From Bradyrhizobiaceae bacterium PARB1 (lineage in GTDB: Bacteria > Pseudomonadota > Alphaproteobacteria > Rhizobiales > Xanthobacteraceae): a stretch of 64,000 nucleotides of DNA. The position numbers were made by a program, and so were the translations under genes. The stretch spans positions 34,490-98,489 of the forward strand of contig NKIY01000007.1 in assembly GCA_002256345.1 (NCBI GenBank). Reading direction: 5' to 3'. The notes beneath the pieces were generated by a model. It had not been told where the DNA came from, did not search any database, and saw only the letters and a list, made by a program, of their open reading frames with translations. Of the stretch, positions 43,708 through 53,445 are shown piece after piece (within the stretch, counting starts at the first letter, position 1; each line of letters starts with the position of its first letter).

Positions 43708-44127
43708 TCAGGCTTTCGCCTTGAGCAGGTCGCGGATTTCGGTGAGCAGCACGGTTTCTGCGCTCGGCTTCGGCGGTTCTGCCGGCTTGGCTTCTTCCTT
43801 GCGCTTGAGCGTGTTCATGCCACGGATCACCATGAACAGCACGAAGGCGACGATGATGAAATTCAGCGTCAGTGTCAGGAAGCTGCCCCAGGCCAGCACG
43901 GCGCCCTGTTTCTTGGCATCGGCGAGATTGGTCGCGGTGACCGACTTCGACAGGCCGGTGAAGTAGTTCGAGAAATCGAGGCCGCCAGTGATCGCGCCGA
44001 TGATCGGCATGATGATGTCAGCGACCATCGAAGACACGATGGCACCGAACGCGGCACCGATGATCACGCCGACGGCGAGATCGACCACGTTGCCCTTCAT
44101 CGCGAAATCACGAAATTCCTTCAGCAT
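43708..44127 (-). CDS. mscL: Large-conductance mechanosensitive channel
   Basis: A 139-residue homopentameric channel subunit. ATG 44127 ([20 protein letters not shown]) is used over a TTG two codons upstream. The N-terminal amphipathic helix, TM1 ([20 protein letters not shown]), the Gly/Ser periplasmic loop, TM2 ([18 protein letters not shown]) and the basic KRKEE cluster before a C-terminal helix are all present. It opens on hypo-osmotic shock. Confidence 0.97.
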   Translation of the reverse strand: MLKEFRDFAMKGNVVDLAVGVIIGAAFGAIVSSMVADIIMPIIGAITGGLDFSNYFTGLSKSVTATNLADAKKQGAVLAWGSFLTLTLNFIIVAFVLFMVIRGMNTLKRKEEAKPAEPPKPSAETVLLTEIRDLLKAKA

Positions 44128-44210
44128 GCGCAATCCCCTTTGGCTTTTCGAGCAATCAAAATAGACGGCGATAAATAAGCAGCGATGACGCGAGCAAAGT
44201 CACTCAACGT

Positions 44211-45104
44211 CTAATTGATCAGCCCCGCATGGACCATCGCTGCGCGGATCACTTTGCCTGTGCCTTCGGTGACCGGCAACAGCGGCAGGCGCACGCTCTC
44301 GTCGCCGCGGCCGAGCAGCTTGAGGCCGTGCTTGGCGCCGGCGAGACCCGGCTCCTTGAAGATCGCATCATGCAGCGGGGTCAGGCGATCCTGGATCTTC
44401 AGCGCGCCGGCATAGTCGCCCTTGAACACCTGCTGCATCAGTTCGGCGCAGAGTTTCGGCGCCACATTGGCGGTGACCGAGATGCAGCCGTGACCACCGG
44501 CCGCCATATAGGACAGCGCGGTCATGTCCTCGCCCGAGAGCTGGATGAAATCCGGGCCCATGGCATGACGCTGCTTGGAGACGCGGCCAACATCGGCGGT
44601 GGCGTCCTTCACACCGGCGATGTTCTTCAGTTCGTACAAGCGCGCCATGGTCTCGACGGACATATCGACCACGGAGCGCGGGGGAATGTTGTAGATGATA
44701 ATCGGAATGCCGATCGCATCGTTCACCGCCTTGAAGTGCTGATACATGCCCTCCTGGGTCGGCTTGTTGTAGTATGGCGTCACGACGAGCACCGCATCTG
44801 CGCCCGCCTTCTCGGCATGCTTCGCCAGCGCCACGGCTTCACGGGTCGAGTTCGAACCGGCACCGGCGATGACCGGCACGCGGCCCTTGGCCTCGTCGAT
44901 GCACCATTCGACGACCTTGGCATGTTCGTCATGGCTCAGGGTCGGACTCTCGCCTGTCGTCCCTACGGGAACCAGGCCATTGGAACCCTCGGCGAGCTGC
45001 CAGGATACCAGCGCGCGAAAACCTTCCTCGTCCAGCGCACCGGCTTTGAACGGCGTGACCAGAGCTGTGTAAGACCCCCGGAAAATCGTCTTGGTGGCTG
45101 CCAT
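44211..45104 (-). CDS. dapA: 4-hydroxy-tetrahydrodipicolinate synthase
   Basis: A 297-residue enzyme condensing pyruvate with aspartate semialdehyde in lysine and peptidoglycan synthesis. ATG 45104 ([20 protein letters not shown]) is chosen; the open frame upstream is Arg-rich and lacks homology. [45 protein letters not shown] (Tyr relay) and [13 protein letters not shown] (Schiff-base Lys) are all standard, so this is the true DapA, in contrast to the paralogue at 31992-32948. It is next to smpB and the transglycosylase gene, as in many Rhizobiales. Confidence 0.97.
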   Translation of the reverse strand: MAATKTIFRGSYTALVTPFKAGALDEEGFRALVSWQLAEGSNGLVPVGTTGESPTLSHDEHAKVVEWCIDEAKGRVPVIAGAGSNSTREAVALAKHAEKAGADAVLVVTPYYNKPTQEGMYQHFKAVNDAIGIPIIIYNIPPRSVVDMSVETMARLYELKNIAGVKDATADVGRVSKQRHAMGPDFIQLSGEDMTALSYMAAGGHGCISVTANVAPKLCAELMQQVFKGDYAGALKIQDRLTPLHDAIFKEPGLAGAKHGLKLLGRGDESVRLPLLPVTEGTGKVIRAAMVHAGLIN

Positions 45105-45365
45105 GGTCTGCTCCGAACGCGATGCGGCTTCCGCCGTCTGCTTGAACCTATTGAATGGACTGCGAGTCTTACCGGCTTCGGAGCTGCGGCGAAAGACCGC
45201 CCAAGGCGCTATCGGGCCGGTTTTGCGGCGTTTCCGCCCCGATTTCGCCGCCGTGGCGCGGCACATCACCGCCAGAGGTGACGGACATTGACGATTTGGT
45301 CACCCTTTCAATCAAATACATCGTGGGAATGCCGGCGAGGATGTGATTCGCGGCGAGGAAACACC

Positions 45366-47783
45366 GTGACGCGACTGTTCCCAAATCCTGCAGCACGACG
45401 GACGGCGCTATGCGCCGCGCTGGCGCTGATGGTTGGCGTCTCGGTCCCGGCGCTGGAAGCCGGCGCCGCCAGCACGACCGATGCGCCGAAGGCGGGCCAG
45501 ACAGCGAAAGACGCAGCAGCCAAGCCGGCAGGCACCAAACCCGCCAACGCCAAGGGCGCTGCAGACAAATCGACTGCGAAGCCCGCGGGCACCAAATCGG
45601 CGGCGCCCAAACCGGCCGACACCAAATCGTCGGCAGCCAAATCTGACGCTGCGAAGCCGACCGCCGCCAAGCCATCTGCCACAAAGCCGTCCGCTGCAAA
45701 GCCCGCCGCGGCCAAGCCTGTCGCTGCCAAGCCTGCCGCTCATCCCGCGCGGCACACAGGCACCGTCACCCCCACCCCGGCGATACAGCCGGCCACGCGC
45801 CTGCATGCCGTCGCGCCCCCCCCGGCGACCAAGAAGCCGCCGGCCCGCGCCGCCATCGCCGCAACCAGTTCGACATCGCAAGCCGATGGCGAGGCGCTGG
45901 AAAACGTCATCGAGCTCGTGCGCAAGGGCAAGAGCCCGGAGGCCGGCCAGGTCGCGCAAACCATCGGCGATCCCGTCGCGCGCAAACTCGGCGAATGGGT
46001 CTTTCTGCGCAGCGAGAACAACAGCGCTTCGGTGGAGCGCTATCGCGCCTTCATCGCCGCCAATCCGAGCTGGCCGTCGCAGACCTTCCTGCGCCGCCGC
46101 GCGGAAGCCGCGCTGTGGGACGACAAACGCGACGACAGCGCGATCCAGTCCTACTTCGACAGCGAGAAACCGATCTCGGCCAAGGGCAAGTTCGCTCTGG
46201 CAAAATCGCTGCTGGCGCGCGGCGACCGCGCCGGTGCCGACCGCCTGATCCGCGACGCCTGGCGCACCGATCCGATCTCCGGCGATACCGAGAACATGGC
46301 GATCGACATGTTCGGCGCGCTGATCACCCCCGGCGATCACAAGGCGCGCATGGACATGCTGCTCTATGGCAGCGACGGCGATTCCGGATTGCGTTCGGCC
46401 AAGCGTCTCGGCGGCGGGCAGATGGCGCTGGCGCGCGCACGCATTGCCGTGAACAAAAAAGCTTCGAACGCGAAGGCGCTGCTCGATGCCGTGCCGTCCG
46501 AACTACACAGCGACCCCGGCTATCTGTTCAGCCGCATCCAGCAGCTGCGCCGCGAGGAGCGCTTTGGCGAGGCTGCACGTTTGATGTCGGCTGTGCCGAA
46601 GGATATCAGCCGCCTGCACAATCTCGACGAATGGTGGATCGAGCGTCGCCTGCTGTCGCGAAAGCTGCTCGATGTGGGTGAGCCCCGCGCGGCCTATGTG
46701 GTGGCGCGCGACGCAGCGCTGCCGTCACGCGACATCTACAAGACCGAGCAGGAATTCACCGCCGGCTGGATCGCGCTGCGCTTCCTGAAAGATCCTGCGA
46801 CGGCCTCGCAGCACTTCGCGCGGATCGGCGTCGGCAGCGTCAATCCGACCGCCCTCGCCCGCGCCGGCTACTGGCAGGGCCGCGCCGCCGAGGCCGGCGG
46901 CAGATCGCAGGAAGCCCGCGCCGCCTATACGCGCGCAGCGGAGCAATCGACCAGCTATTACGGCCAGCTCGCCCGCGCCAAGCTCGGCCTGCCGCAACTC
47001 GATATCAGCGGCTCGCTCACATCCCGCGCACGCGGCCTAGACCGTCTCGAAATCGTGCGCGCCGTGCAGTTGCTCTACGCGCTCGACGAGAAGGACATCG
47101 CGGTACCGATCCTGGCGGATGTCGGCGAGAACGGCGATCCGGAAGCGGTGCTCGGACTCAGCGAACTGGCATCGCAGAACAAGGACGCGCGCGGCATGCT
47201 GCTGGTCGGCAAGGCAGCGCTCAATCGCGGCCTGCCTTTCGATCACTATGCCTATCCCACCATGGGCATTCCGAGCTATCGGCCGGTCGGCCCCGAAGTG
47301 GAGCCGGCAGTGGTCTATGCGATCGCGCGGCAGGAAAGCGCGTTCAATCCCGCCGTCGTCTCGCCCGCGCAGGCCTATGGCCTGATGCAGGTGACACCGA
47401 GCGCTGCGCAGTATGTCGCGAAACGGCATGGCGCGACCTACGACCTCGCGCGGCTGAAGAATGACTCGAGCTACAACGTCACGCTCGGCGCGGCCGAACT
47501 CGGCGGCCTGCTGGAAGATTATCGCGGCTCCTACATCATGACCTTCGCCGGCTACAATGCCGGCCGCGGCAGCGTGCGCAAATGGATCGAACGCTATGGC
47601 GATCCGCGCGATGCCAATGTCGACGCGGTGGACTGGGTGGAGTCGATTCCGTTCGCGGAGACGCGCAACTATGTTCAGCGCATCATGGAAAACCTGCAGG
47701 TCTATCGCGCCCGCTTCGGCGGCGGCCATAGACTGCAGATCGATGCCGACCTGCATCGCGGCCGCGGAACGAGCGTCGAGTAA
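45366..47783 (+). CDS. slt: Soluble lytic murein transglycosylase with Lys-Pro-Ala repeat linker
   Basis: A protein of about 805 residues from GTG 45366 (VTRLFPNPAARRTALCAALA, with GAGGAAACACC before it) with a signal peptide. Residues 40-130 are a low-complexity stretch of AAKPxxTKP-type units, likely flexible and positively charged. A superhelical alpha domain follows, and the C-terminal SLT domain has ARQESAFNPAVVSPAQAYGL with catalytic Glu657, LMQVTPSAAQYVA, and FAGYNAGRGSVRKWIERYGD. It cleaves peptidoglycan glycan strands in the periplasm. It is divergent from dapA. Confidence 0.93.
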   Translation: MTRLFPNPAARRTALCAALALMVGVSVPALEAGAASTTDAPKAGQTAKDAAAKPAGTKPANAKGAADKSTAKPAGTKSAAPKPADTKSSAAKSDAAKPTAAKPSATKPSAAKPAAAKPVAAKPAAHPARHTGTVTPTPAIQPATRLHAVAPPPATKKPPARAAIAATSSTSQADGEALENVIELVRKGKSPEAGQVAQTIGDPVARKLGEWVFLRSENNSASVERYRAFIAANPSWPSQTFLRRRAEAALWDDKRDDSAIQSYFDSEKPISAKGKFALAKSLLARGDRAGADRLIRDAWRTDPISGDTENMAIDMFGALITPGDHKARMDMLLYGSDGDSGLRSAKRLGGGQMALARARIAVNKKASNAKALLDAVPSELHSDPGYLFSRIQQLRREERFGEAARLMSAVPKDISRLHNLDEWWIERRLLSRKLLDVGEPRAAYVVARDAALPSRDIYKTEQEFTAGWIALRFLKDPATASQHFARIGVGSVNPTALARAGYWQGRAAEAGGRSQEARAAYTRAAEQSTSYYGQLARAKLGLPQLDISGSLTSRARGLDRLEIVRAVQLLYALDEKDIAVPILADVGENGDPEAVLGLSELASQNKDARGMLLVGKAALNRGLPFDHYAYPTMGIPSYRPVGPEVEPAVVYAIARQESAFNPAVVSPAQAYGLMQVTPSAAQYVAKRHGATYDLARLKNDSSYNVTLGAAELGGLLEDYRGSYIMTFAGYNAGRGSVRKWIERYGDPRDANVDAVDWVESIPFAETRNYVQRIMENLQVYRARFGGGHRLQIDADLHRGRGTSVE

Positions 47784-47973
47784 CCCTGCGGGGCAACCAA
47801 GCCGCTTCGCCCGCTGCCGACTCCGTTTGTCACCGCCTGCACAAGCGGCTGGTCCGGTAAACGCCGTCGATCCAGCTCCATCCCAAGCACCGATGTTTAC
47901 TGGATCGTCCGGTCAAGCTGGACGATGACAGCGGCGCGTCAAGCACACGCTGTTCGACGGCTTTCACCCACCA

Positions 47974-48006
47974 ACAAAAACCCCCGGCAGTTGCCTGCCG
48001 GGGGTC
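47974..48006 (-). terminator. Intrinsic terminator of the porin gene
   Basis: On the minus strand CCCCCGGCAG-GCAA-CTGCCGGGGG (10-bp perfect stem) is followed by TTTTTGTTGG. It lies 40 bases after the porin stop. A half copy of the GGATCGCCCGG repeat family (ACTGGATCGTCCGGTCAAGC, 47899-47918) sits in the gap just beyond. Confidence 0.9.
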
Positions 48007-48043
48007 TTGTTTTCAGATATCGATCGCCGTGAGGCGTTCGATA

Positions 48044-49537
48044 TTAGAACGAGCGCAGGATCTGGACCGAACCGTTGTAGATGTTCTGGTCCTGAACGGC
48101 GTAACCGCCGACCGGGGTCGCCTTGCCAGTCACAGCACCGTTCCAGGTGCCGCCGAGCTTCTGCTCGAGTTTGCTGTAGGTGAATTCGGCCGACAGGGTC
48201 AGGTTCTTGACCGGGGTCCAGGCGGTACGGGTACCGATCTGGGCAACAGCGAAGTCGAAGTTGCCAGTCGAACCGGTGAGCACGCCACCGTTGTTCGGGC
48301 GACCAGCAGCGAAGGCAGCGGCGAGCAGCGCGTTGCCACCGTCACCGTACGAGATGCTGCTGTAGCTGCCGAACAGCGACGTGCGCCATGCCGGGTTCCA
48401 GTAGTGCTCGTAGAAGCCGACGACCGACCAGGCTTCGCTCTGCTGGATCTGACCGTTGGTGCCGAACACGCCGTCGAGCACGTAGCCGAAGGCCAGCGAG
48501 TTGCCCGAAGCAGCGGCAAAACGACCGCCGCCCGAGGTGTCGGTGGTGCCGCCAGCCAGTGCGTACTTGGCTGCGCCCTTGGCGTAGGTGGCTTCGAGCT
48601 TCAGGCTGTCGCCAGCGCCGGTCGGGAGGTTCTTGAACTCGACAGCGCCGTTGACGGCGAAGCCGTACGAGTCATCCGGGTGACCGGAGGCTTCGTTCGT
48701 GCCGTAGAAGCCCGGGGTGATGGCGTGCATCGCAGCGCCGAAGTGCAGCGTGCCCCAAGCCTGATCGAGGCGCAGGTTGCCAACGATGTCCGGGATGTGG
48801 TTGCCGCCGTAGGAGTTGCCGACGAAGGTGTTCGACGACACGCCGTAAGCGCCGGCGGTGTTGGAGCCGAACGGAGCCAGGATCGGGTTGGCGTTGTTGT
48901 AGAGACCCGCGTTGCGATAGGGCGACGCGTTTTCGAGCGAGATCGTCGCCGACACGCCGTTACCGAACGAAGCGGTGTAGGCGAGCTGCGGGATACCGGT
49001 CGTGTTGTTCGAGCCGGCCATGAAGCCCGACGAGATGTACGGCTTCGAGAGGGCCCACTGCGGGTCGAACTGCGAGACGGCCTTACCGAAGGTGAAGCCG
49101 GCGAACTGGATGAAGGCGTAGTCGACTTCGGTGAAGCCGCCAGCGATCGATTCACGGTTCTGCGAGAAGTCGAACTGGATGTTCGCGTAGGTACGAACGA
49201 CGCCGTATTCGGTCGCGGTGCGCGTATCGGTGGTCAGGTTGATACGTTCACGGGTCAGGTAGTAGTCCTTGGTCCACACGCCGGCGCCGCCAGTACCACC
49301 CTGCCAGAACGGGGTGTCGTAGGCGTTCGCGTTGAACGAGGTGTCGATACGGATCGCACCACCGATCTTGATGCAGGTGTCGGTGCCCGGGATGTAGTAG
49401 AAACCGGCGCCGTAGAGAGAGCAGACCTTCACGTATTCAACGGCCTTGGCCTTGACGGGAAGATCGGCGGCCTGAGCGCCACCCACAGCGAGGATGCCCG
49501 CTGCGGAGCCCAGGATAAGGCCCTTAATCGTCTTCAT
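48044..49537 (-). CDS. Alphaproteobacterial porin (PF02530 family)
   Basis: A 497-residue outer-membrane beta-barrel. ATG 49537 (MKTIKGLILGSAAGILAVGG, cleavage near AQAADLPVK) follows GGAGG four bases away. The early mature part has the family signature AVEYVKVCSLYGAGFYYIPG and DTCIKIGGAIRID with a conserved Cys pair, then repeated amphipathic strands and a terminal Phe (VQILRSF) that serves as the barrel-assembly signal. It uses a narrow, highly-expressed-type set of codons (for example GTC/GGC/AAC), so it is likely abundant. A strong terminator follows. Confidence 0.95.
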   Translation of the reverse strand: MKTIKGLILGSAAGILAVGGAQAADLPVKAKAVEYVKVCSLYGAGFYYIPGTDTCIKIGGAIRIDTSFNANAYDTPFWQGGTGGAGVWTKDYYLTRERINLTTDTRTATEYGVVRTYANIQFDFSQNRESIAGGFTEVDYAFIQFAGFTFGKAVSQFDPQWALSKPYISSGFMAGSNNTTGIPQLAYTASFGNGVSATISLENASPYRNAGLYNNANPILAPFGSNTAGAYGVSSNTFVGNSYGGNHIPDIVGNLRLDQAWGTLHFGAAMHAITPGFYGTNEASGHPDDSYGFAVNGAVEFKNLPTGAGDSLKLEATYAKGAAKYALAGGTTDTSGGGRFAAASGNSLAFGYVLDGVFGTNGQIQQSEAWSVVGFYEHYWNPAWRTSLFGSYSSISYGDGGNALLAAAFAAGRPNNGGVLTGSTGNFDFAVAQIGTRTAWTPVKNLTLSAEFTYSKLEQKLGGTWNGAVTGKATPVGGYAVQDQNIYNGSVQILRSF

Positions 49538-50163
49538 GTAACCTCCAAGTTGCTAAAGGGAAGGTTCCGCCACCGGGTGAAGCACCCTGAAGACAAGCCC
49601 CTAAATCCCTGACAACCCGTCGGGCATTTCAGCCAAAAGGACCTTCGCACCGGACGATGCGAGGGTCTGGCGAACCACCTCAACGGGACGACCTCGGGAT
49701 GCCCCCCTCCGTCGCATCGCGAACATCTCCCAAGGCATGCCGCTTCGCAACAATGGAACGCCTCGAAACCGCCCTGCTTCGGCCATTTGCGGCAAGGTGT
49801 TGCGGAAATCACACGCGCTTGTGATCGCCAAATCTCAACAACCGTCTGATTTGTTTAGACAATTTGATAATGCAAAAAACATGTCACAAACCTCGCGCAA
49901 AACGGGTGCCGCGCCGACCTTCCCGCAAATACCTATATTCGCTGCGGGAAATCTCGAATCGCCTGGATTCGCCGGTGATTTGAACGTCAGGGCGAAGCCG
50001 CGATCCCAAGCCGCGATCCTCTGTCCGCAGGCGCATTGCGACGGACCGGCCATATATAAGAGGGTGCCCTACCCTCTCTCGTCGCAAAATTGTCTGCACA
50101 GGCGAACAAGAAGCGATCTGGTGCTTGCGGCTCACCGCGTCGTCGGGCATATGCAGCCGGGAT
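49538..50163. other. Gene-free region between porin and tRNA-Ser
   Basis: 626 bases without a credible gene. The porin-proximal part must hold the porin promoter and leader. An AT-rich block at 49830-49890 (TTTGTTTAGACAATTTGATA) is the likely core. Nearer the tRNA, TATATAAGAGG at about 50051 and a small GAGGG/CCCTC hairpin may belong to the tRNA promoter. Confidence 0.5.
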
Positions 50164-50255
50164 GGAGCTGTGGCCGAGTGGCTGAAGGCACCGCTTTGCT
50201 AAAGCGGCATACCTGTTAAAGGGTATCGAGGGTTCGAATCCCTCCGGCTCCGCCA
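50164..50255 (+). tRNA. tRNA-Ser(GCU)
   Basis: A 92-base class II tRNA: acceptor GGAGCTG with CGGCTCC, anticodon stem CCGCT/AGCGG around TTGCTAA (anticodon GCT), a long variable arm and T-arm GAGGG-TTCGAAT-CCCTC, then discriminator G and CCA. The 3' half is probably the attachment site of the integrase encoded 111 bases downstream. Confidence 0.96.
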
Positions 50256-50366
50256 CGTCTAAGTCATTGAAATCATTGAGTCCTATTTCGCTTGCGAGGC
50301 GCGTGTCTGGCACACGCTTCTGGCACAGCCGATCGCCTCTGCGCGGCCGGCAATTCGGGCTCGACG

Positions 50367-52220
50367 ATGTATCTTTATCGACGCGACGGCCATTACTGGT
50401 TTCGTAAGGCGATACCGCTAGATCTTTTCCACATTATTGGCAGACGTGACATCCGTTGCTCGCTGGAAACGAGCCGGCGCGAAATAGCCAAGCGGAGGTC
50501 CGGGATCATGCTTGTCGCGCTCGAAAGCGTCTACGCCGTGCTGCGGTCCGAAGAACCTATGCAGCCGGCCAGAATGCTTCTCGGTCAGTTCGTCGAAGAC
50601 TTCACCCAAAACGCTGCAGGAACAACCGACAGCCTGTGGGCGTCGGCGCGTCATCTGAACGACGTGCCAACCGTGCTCGGCGGTTGCCCTGCCCCCGCCT
50701 TCGATGATGGCGCAACACTTGTTGATATCGACCACGTCGATCCGCTACTTGCAGACGAGCGGCCCCGTTCGCAGGCAAATGCGGCAGCGCTCGATCTATT
50801 GAAACTCGCCATCAAGATGCGACGGGCTCGCGGATGGTCTCATGTTCAACAGGCGAAGGCCCTGCTCTCCCTCTGCCGGCAAGTTGCCCTGGCTGACGAG
50901 AAAACGCCGTTGACGACGCCCGCCGGCCTCGACGCGCTTCGCGCGATCATTCGGGAAGAAGTGTCGCGCGCGACAACGGGTGCCACTACTCCGACGCCCT
51001 CGCTCGACCTAGCCGCGCTGCGCGAGATTGTATCGGGCGAAGTCCGCTCCGGCGTCGCCGCGGCCGGGCGTGAGAAATGGTCCTCCGAACCGCTATCGGT
51101 GATGATCGAGGAATATCTCAAAGCTCAGTATCCCACCGAGAAGGGCTCAAGCCAGGTGGGCAGCAAACACCGCAAAGACGTTGAGACGCGGCTGGGTGCT
51201 TTCCTGCTTTTTGCCGGCGACCGCGCGGTGCGCGATTTTAATCGCGACGACCTCAAAACCTATCGCGATATCCTCGATCAACTCCCGGACCGATTTGAAT
51301 TGCGGTTCGGTACCAAAGATATGCGCTCAGCGATCGAACAGAACCGGAATCGCAAAGTACCACACTCGCATATTGGTCCCACCACGGTGGACCTGAAATG
51401 GCTGGGGCCCGTCAATCGCCTTTTCGCCTGGATGGTGCTCGAAGAGAAAATCGAGAAAAATCCGGTCGATGGCATCCGCTCCAAGCAGATCGCCAATGAC
51501 GTCGCGGCGAACGCAAAGCGCTTGCCGCTCAAGGCCGACCAGATCAGCAAACTGTTCGCGATCACCAGTACCAGTTCCTCTAAGACCGCTCTTTACTGGA
51601 TGCCGCTTCTACTTTTGACCACGGGCGCACGTCCGAATGAACTCGCACAGCTCCGCACCAATGATCTCGATCTGACTTTCAACGGACGGCCTCATATCAA
51701 TGTACTCTGCTTGCTTGACGACGATGATGAGGCCGCGCCATCGGACCCAGCTCCAGACACCGTAGTAGACGCGCGCCGCGTCAAAACAGCCGCTGGCAGA
51801 CGCATGGTCCCGTTGCATCCGTATCTCATCGAGGCCGGCTTCCTGGATTTCGTACAAGAGCGGCATCGCGGCGGTGCAAGGCAACTCTTCCGTGAGCTAA
51901 AGGCAGATCAGCACGGCTTCTGGAGCTCGGCCATCACCAGACGTATTAACCGGATCATTCGCGGGAAGTTGCTGATCACCAACAGGAAGTACACGACATA
52001 CTCATTGCGCCATAATTTCATCGACGCGTGCAAACCTGCCGGCATTGCAGAAGAGACTCGCATGAAAATCATGGGGCACCAGCTTGGAGGCGTGCATGGG
52101 ATCTACGGCAATCCCCATGTGCTCCCCCACGAAAGTGCGCTAATCGACGCAATTAGCTTCGAAGGAGTAGATTTCGGAAGGTATCTACGACGCCGGCCAA
52201 AACAGGATCACGCCAGATAA
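50367..52220 (+). CDS. Tyrosine recombinase / phage-type integrase
   Basis: A 617-residue integrase. ATG 50367 (MYLYRRDGHYWFRKAIPLDL) begins the short DUF6538-like N-terminal domain of this subfamily; a coiled linker and core-binding domain (about 245-380) follow. Catalytic residues: Arg422 in TTGARPNELAQL, Arg548 in TTYSLRHNF (Tyr where many have His), His571 in MGHQLGG and the nucleophile Tyr580 in HGIYGNP. All essential residues appear intact. Lying just 3' of tRNA-Ser, it probably inserts the element at that tRNA. Third-position GC is lower than in the chromosome left of 50 kb, a sign of transfer. Confidence 0.92.
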   Translation: MYLYRRDGHYWFRKAIPLDLFHIIGRRDIRCSLETSRREIAKRRSGIMLVALESVYAVLRSEEPMQPARMLLGQFVEDFTQNAAGTTDSLWASARHLNDVPTVLGGCPAPAFDDGATLVDIDHVDPLLADERPRSQANAAALDLLKLAIKMRRARGWSHVQQAKALLSLCRQVALADEKTPLTTPAGLDALRAIIREEVSRATTGATTPTPSLDLAALREIVSGEVRSGVAAAGREKWSSEPLSVMIEEYLKAQYPTEKGSSQVGSKHRKDVETRLGAFLLFAGDRAVRDFNRDDLKTYRDILDQLPDRFELRFGTKDMRSAIEQNRNRKVPHSHIGPTTVDLKWLGPVNRLFAWMVLEEKIEKNPVDGIRSKQIANDVAANAKRLPLKADQISKLFAITSTSSSKTALYWMPLLLLTTGARPNELAQLRTNDLDLTFNGRPHINVLCLLDDDDEAAPSDPAPDTVVDARRVKTAAGRRMVPLHPYLIEAGFLDFVQERHRGGARQLFRELKADQHGFWSSAITRRINRIIRGKLLITNRKYTTYSLRHNFIDACKPAGIAEETRMKIMGHQLGGVHGIYGNPHVLPHESALIDAISFEGVDFGRYLRRRPKQDHAR

Positions 52221-52239
52221 GCTCCGGCGTGATCCTGTT
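52201..52239. terminator. 14-bp hairpin across the integrase stop codon
   Basis: AACAGGATCACGCC (52201-52214) pairs perfectly with GGCGTGATCCTGTT (52226-52239) over an 11-base loop; the integrase TAA is inside the loop. On the minus strand TTTTGG follows, so it may end the leftward gene at 52293-52808 as well. Confidence 0.6.
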
Positions 52240-52292
52240 GCCGCTTACCGCTGCTACCTGGCGGTCGCGTTGATGTCTGCAGCGCCGCCAGA

Positions 52293-52808
52293 CTAAAACG
52301 CAGGGAATCCAGCAAAGCGCTGGACACAAGCGCCCGCAAACTGCGATCCGGGTGCTGTCTGCAGAAAATACGCAGACGTCGCGAATGACAGTAGCAGGAA
52401 CGCTAACGTCCTTTCGGATAGGCGCGCAATTCCGTTCACCGTGACATTCCTGCAGGAAAGAGAACGCCAGATACACTTTCCAACAAACCAAGCGAAGAGA
52501 AGCGACACCCACTTCAGCACAACAACACGTTGGATTATCGCAGCATCCAGTCCACATGCATCGATCACTTGAAACAAGTGATTGATCGAAGCATCCCGGC
52601 CGAGCGTATCCCACACGTTCAAGAGTGAAACGCCGCCAACCGGAACGAGGTCAGTAAGCTGATAGGACACGGCGAAGAACAAGAACCCCGCCGGCAACCC
52701 GACGATAAACTCGATCCAATTGGCGAGAAACCAGAATGGCACATCAAAGTCGGTACCAAGCCGCCTGCCGTTGTCCAACATGAGGAAAGTGCTGCGATAC
52801 ATCATCAT
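52293..52808 (-). CDS. Unrecognised integral membrane protein of the island
   Basis: A 171-residue protein. Three ATGs open it (52808, 52805, 52802) after AAGGAACG. Hydrophobic stretches at about residues 25-48 (FWFLANWIEFIVGLPAGFLF), 97-112 (VVVLKWVSLLFAWFVGKC) and 133-148 (TLAFLLLSFATSAYFL) suggest three transmembrane helices with a polar loop between the first two. No motif or family is recognised. The AT content and codon use differ from the core genes to the left, in keeping with acquisition by transfer. The 292-base stretch 52809-53100 upstream has no clear gene. Confidence 0.6.
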   Translation of the reverse strand: MMMYRSTFLMLDNGRRLGTDFDVPFWFLANWIEFIVGLPAGFLFFAVSYQLTDLVPVGGVSLLNVWDTLGRDASINHLFQVIDACGLDAAIIQRVVVLKWVSLLFAWFVGKCIWRSLSCRNVTVNGIARLSERTLAFLLLSFATSAYFLQTAPGSQFAGACVQRFAGFPAF

Positions 52809-53100
52809 CGTTCCTTCATCTGATCGCCGCTACGCGGCACTAAGAGGAATATGAATGAAACTATCGTTGCCGCAATTGTGCCTATCCGGCACTGAACGGC
52901 TGGGATCGCCCGCAAGGCATTGGGAAGGCGACAGCGCCTCCGGATCCACTCAGAGGCAATCGTTGCGATCTGCGGGGCTTCCAGATCGACGAGAGGAAGC
53001 GTTTTGATACTTGCCCGCCGGCAAAAAAACTCGCGAGATCAAATTTACGTCAACTCGCGATCCGTGATGAGCAGACGAATCACACCGTGTCTGTAGATCG

Positions 53101-53349
53101 CTAGGCATTATCCGCTTTTACGCTTCGACGCGTGAGAGCGGTCCAGACTATATAGTCGCACACATAAGGAACCGAGACACATCCATCACTGTCGCGCAGT
53201 TCACCGCGATCGTCCAGTTCGTTCAGGCAAATGTCAAAGACATACTGAGCCACAGTGACCAGCCTCTCCACCTCGTCGAGCGTCATATCTTTCAGACTTC
53301 TGCTGCCCGTCAGTTGAGCCGCAGCTACAAGCAGTTCCGACTTTTCCAT
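53101..53349 (-). CDS. Unrecognised 82-residue protein of the island
   Basis: A small acidic protein, MEKSELLVAAAQLTGSRSLK at the start, then a helical region (DEVERLVTVAQYVFDICLNE) and a C-terminal helix with VPYVCDYIVWTALTRRSVKA. The helical amphipathic pattern suggests a small regulator or antitoxin-like fold, but no domain can be named. It follows the 222-residue gene by 96 bases with a strong hairpin between. Confidence 0.5.
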   Translation of the reverse strand: MEKSELLVAAAQLTGSRSLKDMTLDEVERLVTVAQYVFDICLNELDDRGELRDSDGCVSVPYVCDYIVWTALTRRSVKADNA

Positions 53350-53399
53350 TTTACCAATTCGCTCCAGATTGTCAGCTCTGGCGACAAGCCGAGTTGGTG

Positions 53400-53431
53400 G
53401 GAGGATCGGCGCCCTCAGGCGCCGGTCCTCC
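53400..53431. terminator. Very strong hairpin between island genes
   Basis: GAGGATCGGCGCC and GGCGCCGGTCCTC form a 13-bp stem (one wobble) around CTCA, extended by one more pair; a second small hairpin TACTTTT-CTCA-AAAAGTA follows at about 53438-53454. The T-run lies on the + side only. It may be a processing or attenuation element between the two leftward genes. Confidence 0.55.
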
Positions 53432-53445
53432 TGACCGTACTTTTC

